49,521 bases of DNA from contig CAKOMY010000009.1 of NCBI GenBank assembly GCA_934096815.1, forward strand, positions 1-49,521, written 5' to 3'. Position numbers and translations under genes: made by a program. A model generated the notes under the pieces. The model did not search any database. It was not told where the DNA came from and was given only the letters and a program-made list of their open reading frames with translations. Shown here piece after piece: positions 47,380-49,521 of the stretch. The DNA is from an uncultured Bacilli bacterium (GTDB taxonomy: Bacteria > Bacillota_I > Bacilli_A > RF39 > UBA660). Positions within the stretch are counted from its first letter, which is position 1. The number at the start of each line of letters is the position of its first letter.

Positions 47380-49296
47380 ATGGCTCACAAATACGATGAA
47401 CATTCAATTAAAATATTAGAAGGATTAGAAGCAGTAAGAAAAAGACCAGGTATGTATATAGGATCTACTGATAAAAGAGGCCTTCATCATTTGGTATGGG
47501 AAATAGTAGATAACTCAATAGATGAAATTATTAATGGTTATGGTAACAAAATAAGTATCAAGATCAATAAAGATAATTCTATAACTATTGCTGATAATGG
47601 TAGAGGTGTACCAACTGGTATGCATTCAAGTGGAAAATCAACACCTGAAGTTATTTATACTATTTTGCATGCTGGTGGTAAATTTGAAACTGATGGATAT
47701 AAGGTATCTGGTGGTTTACATGGTGTAGGTGCATCTGTTGTTAATGCTTTGTCTGACTATATGGAAGTAACTATTTTAAGAGATGGTGAAATAAATCAAA
47801 TTAAATTTAAAAATGGTGGCGAAGTAGCAAGTCCCTTAAAGAAAATTGGTACAACCAAAGCAACTGGAACAATTGTAACATTTAAACCAATGGAAAGTAT
47901 CTTCAAAAATTTAACATTCAGTTATACAACTATTTGTGAAAGAATGCAAGAAAGTGCCTTCTTACTTAAAGAACTAACTATTGATATCGAAGATATTCCA
48001 GATGATAAGAGAGTAACATACCATTATGATAATGGTTTAATCTCATTTGTAGACTATATTAATGAAGATAAAGAAGTATTACATAAAGTTATTCCTATTC
48101 ATGGTGTTAAAAACACTATTGAAGTAGATATCGCTATGCAATATACTGATTCTTATAATGAAAATATTATCTCATTTGTTAATAATGTTAAAACAAGTGA
48201 TGGTGGAACTCATGAAGTAGGTTTTAAAACTGGTATTACTAAAGCCTTTAATGATTATGCTAAATCAAATGGTATTTTAAAAGCTAAATCTGCTAACTTT
48301 GAAGGAAGCGATGTTAGAGAAGGATTAACTGCCGTTATCAATTTAAAAATACCGGAAAATCTTCTTCAATTTGAAGGACAAACTAAAGGAAAACTAGGAA
48401 CTCCAGAAGCAAGACCAGTTGTAGAATCAATTGTTTATGAAAGTATTAAATATTATTTAGAAGAGAACAAAGAAAATGCTTTAAAAATTATTGAAAAAAT
48501 GAGCAAAAGTAAAGTTGCTAGAGAAGCAGCTCGTAAAGCAAGAGAAGAAGCTAGAAATGGTAAAACTAAAAAGAGTGAAGCTCAAAGATTATCAGGAAAA
48601 CTTACTCCCGCTCAAACAAGAAATCCTAAGAAAAATGAATTATTTATCGTAGAGGGAAATTCAGCCGGAGGTACTGCTAAAAAAAGTAGAGATCGTAAAT
48701 TTCAAGCTATTTTGCCTTTAAGAGGAAAAATACTTAATACCGAAAAAACAAGTGGTCCGGAAATATTTAAAAATGAAGAAATTAGTACCATGATAAACTG
48801 TATTGGTGCCGGTTACGGACAAGATTTTGACGTTAAAGATATTAATTATGATAAAGTAATAATTATGACCGATGCCGATGATGATGGTGCTCATATTCAG
48901 TGTTTACTTTTAACTTTCTTCTATAGATTTATGAAACCTCTTATTGAAGAAGGACATTTATATATTGCTATGCCACCTCTTTATAAGGTTGATTATGGTA
49001 AAAATCATGTCTATTGTTGGACAAATGAAGAATTAAAAGATGCAACTAAAGGAAAACAAAATTATAAAGTTCAAAGATATAAAGGTTTAGGTGAAATGAA
49101 CCCTGAACCACTTTGGACAACTACAATGGATCCTGAAAATAGAAACTTAATTAAAGTAAATATAAATGATGCTTTACTTGCAGAAAAACGAGTATCTGTT
49201 TTAATGGGAGATGTTGTAGAACCTAGAAAAGAATGGATAAATGAGAATGTAGAGTTTTCTCTTGAAGACGACTATATAATTGAAACTAAAAGATAG
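47380..49296 (+). CDS. parE: DNA topoisomerase IV subunit B
   Basis: The 638-residue type II topoisomerase ATPase subunit has a GHKL domain (GLEAVRKRPGMYIGSTDKRG, VDNSIDE, DNGRGVP, GGLHGVGASVVNALS), the transducer, and a Toprim domain (LFIVEGNSAGGTAKKSRDRK, then MTDADDDGAHI) with the C-terminal RYKGLGEMNPEPLW. RKFQAILPLRGKILNTEK and the KLTPAQTRNPKKNELF lead-in fit ParE better than GyrB. AAGGATGTGAT precedes ATG 47380. parC, its usual partner, does not follow directly: the next frame does not begin like ParC. Confidence 0.94.
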   Translation: MAHKYDEHSIKILEGLEAVRKRPGMYIGSTDKRGLHHLVWEIVDNSIDEIINGYGNKISIKINKDNSITIADNGRGVPTGMHSSGKSTPEVIYTILHAGGKFETDGYKVSGGLHGVGASVVNALSDYMEVTILRDGEINQIKFKNGGEVASPLKKIGTTKATGTIVTFKPMESIFKNLTFSYTTICERMQESAFLLKELTIDIEDIPDDKRVTYHYDNGLISFVDYINEDKEVLHKVIPIHGVKNTIEVDIAMQYTDSYNENIISFVNNVKTSDGGTHEVGFKTGITKAFNDYAKSNGILKAKSANFEGSDVREGLTAVINLKIPENLLQFEGQTKGKLGTPEARPVVESIVYESIKYYLEENKENALKIIEKMSKSKVAREAARKAREEARNGKTKKSEAQRLSGKLTPAQTRNPKKNELFIVEGNSAGGTAKKSRDRKFQAILPLRGKILNTEKTSGPEIFKNEEISTMINCIGAGYGQDFDVKDINYDKVIIMTDADDDGAHIQCLLLTFFYRFMKPLIEEGHLYIAMPPLYKVDYGKNHVYCWTNEELKDATKGKQNYKVQRYKGLGEMNPEPLWTTTMDPENRNLIKVNINDALLAEKRVSVLMGDVVEPRKEWINENVEFSLEDDYIIETKR

Positions 49297-49345
49297 ATAA
49301 CTAAAATTTGTATCAAAAGGTAATTTTAATGGTTATCTTTTTTTA
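49296..49345 (+). terminator. Terminator of parE
   Basis: GATAAC (49296-49301) pairs with GTTATC (49332-49337), with an inner TAAAATT/AATTTTA helix, followed by seven Ts. Confidence 0.78.
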
Positions 49346-49446
49346 TGTTTTTTAAAAAAGTTGAGAAAAAAACAAGTAAATTAACTTACTTTGTACTAAA
49401 TATATATATGGAGGGTAGTTAAAAAAGTACCATCTTAGATAGGTGA

Positions 49447-49521
49447 ATGAAGATACTTAAATATCCAATAGTTATATCTGATAATATTATACCTTTAGTT
49501 TATGATAGAGAGTTTAAGTCA
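49447..49521 (+). CDS. N-terminal fragment of an unrecognised protein
   Basis: ATG 49447 is preceded by AGGTGA and opens a frame of 25 codons to the end of the window (MKILKYPIVISDNI, then IPLVYDREFKS). The start of ParC looks different. No function is proposed. Confidence 0.5.
   Translation, partial: MKILKYPIVISDNIIPLVYDREFKS

Noticed and set aside
49447..49521. Start of parC after parE
   Set aside because: The first 25 codons do not match the ParC N-terminus, and the fragment is too short to assign.

Overview
The window is very AT-rich and uses TGA as an ordinary stop (rlmN and walJ end in TGA), so this is a low-GC Firmicute using the standard bacterial code, not a code-4 mycoplasma. Gene order is that of Bacilli: rpsF-ssb-rpsR..rplI-dnaB..walJ-rlmH, yvlD-lgt, mrnC-rlmB-sigma..secE-nusG-rplKAJL, rlmN-stp-prkC-rsgA-rpe and rpsP-khpA. 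Several blocks lack expected members (walRK, hprK, rpmG, rpoB after rplL), which fits a reduced genome, perhaps a gut Bacilli lineage of the RF39/Erysipelotrichales kind. A gerQ homologue and a collagen-like gene behind a sigma-K-like promoter suggest a spore former, or a descendant of one.

Layout. 1-4.9 kb is accessory: an unknown C-terminal fragment, a GNAT acetyltransferase, three tandem S51 (peptidase E-like) paralogues and a ClpC-like ATPase whose second AAA module has decayed. 5-9 kb holds cysS, a membrane zinc peptidase, a CofE-like ligase, a HAD nucleotidase and tRNA-Ala. 9.2-10.8 kb is a secreted or anchored surface protein, with a near-identical paralogue at 42.6-44.2 kb. 10.9-18.7 kb is core replication, ribosome and wall genes plus LemA, a metallo-hydrolase and GerQ. 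18.8-23.1 kb holds lysS, a YfcC transporter, yvlD and lgt. 23.1-23.5 kb is a gene-free gap that appears to hold an unannotated type I toxin-antitoxin locus. 23.5-31.2 kb carries a SWIM/SNF2 ATPase, a thioredoxin-reductase-like flavoprotein without an obvious NADPH motif, the collagen-like protein, a dead Ham1/RdgB-type gene, an ASCH protein, an unknown membrane protein and a TPR glycosyltransferase. 31.2-42.5 kb is the mrnC-to-rplL block (with a solo HipA-like kinase inserted) followed by rlmN-stp-prkC-rsgA-rpe. 44.2-49.5 kb is rpsP-khpA, a YfhO-family membrane protein, parE and the start of an unknown gene.

The most notable observations are: (1) the candidate type I toxin-antitoxin locus, with a 31-residue hydrophobic peptide, a strong Shine-Dalgarno, convergent promoters at 17-bp spacing, and complementary 5' and 3' mRNA ends that could fold back; (2) two paralogous surface-protein genes whose sigma-A promoters each carry a seven-G run in a 16-bp spacer, a layout typical of slipped-strand phase variation, and whose 3' ends are divergent and relatively GC-rich, as expected of a diversified ligand-binding tip; (3) the GNAT plus triple S51 cassette; (4) the Clp ATPase with an inactivated second ring.
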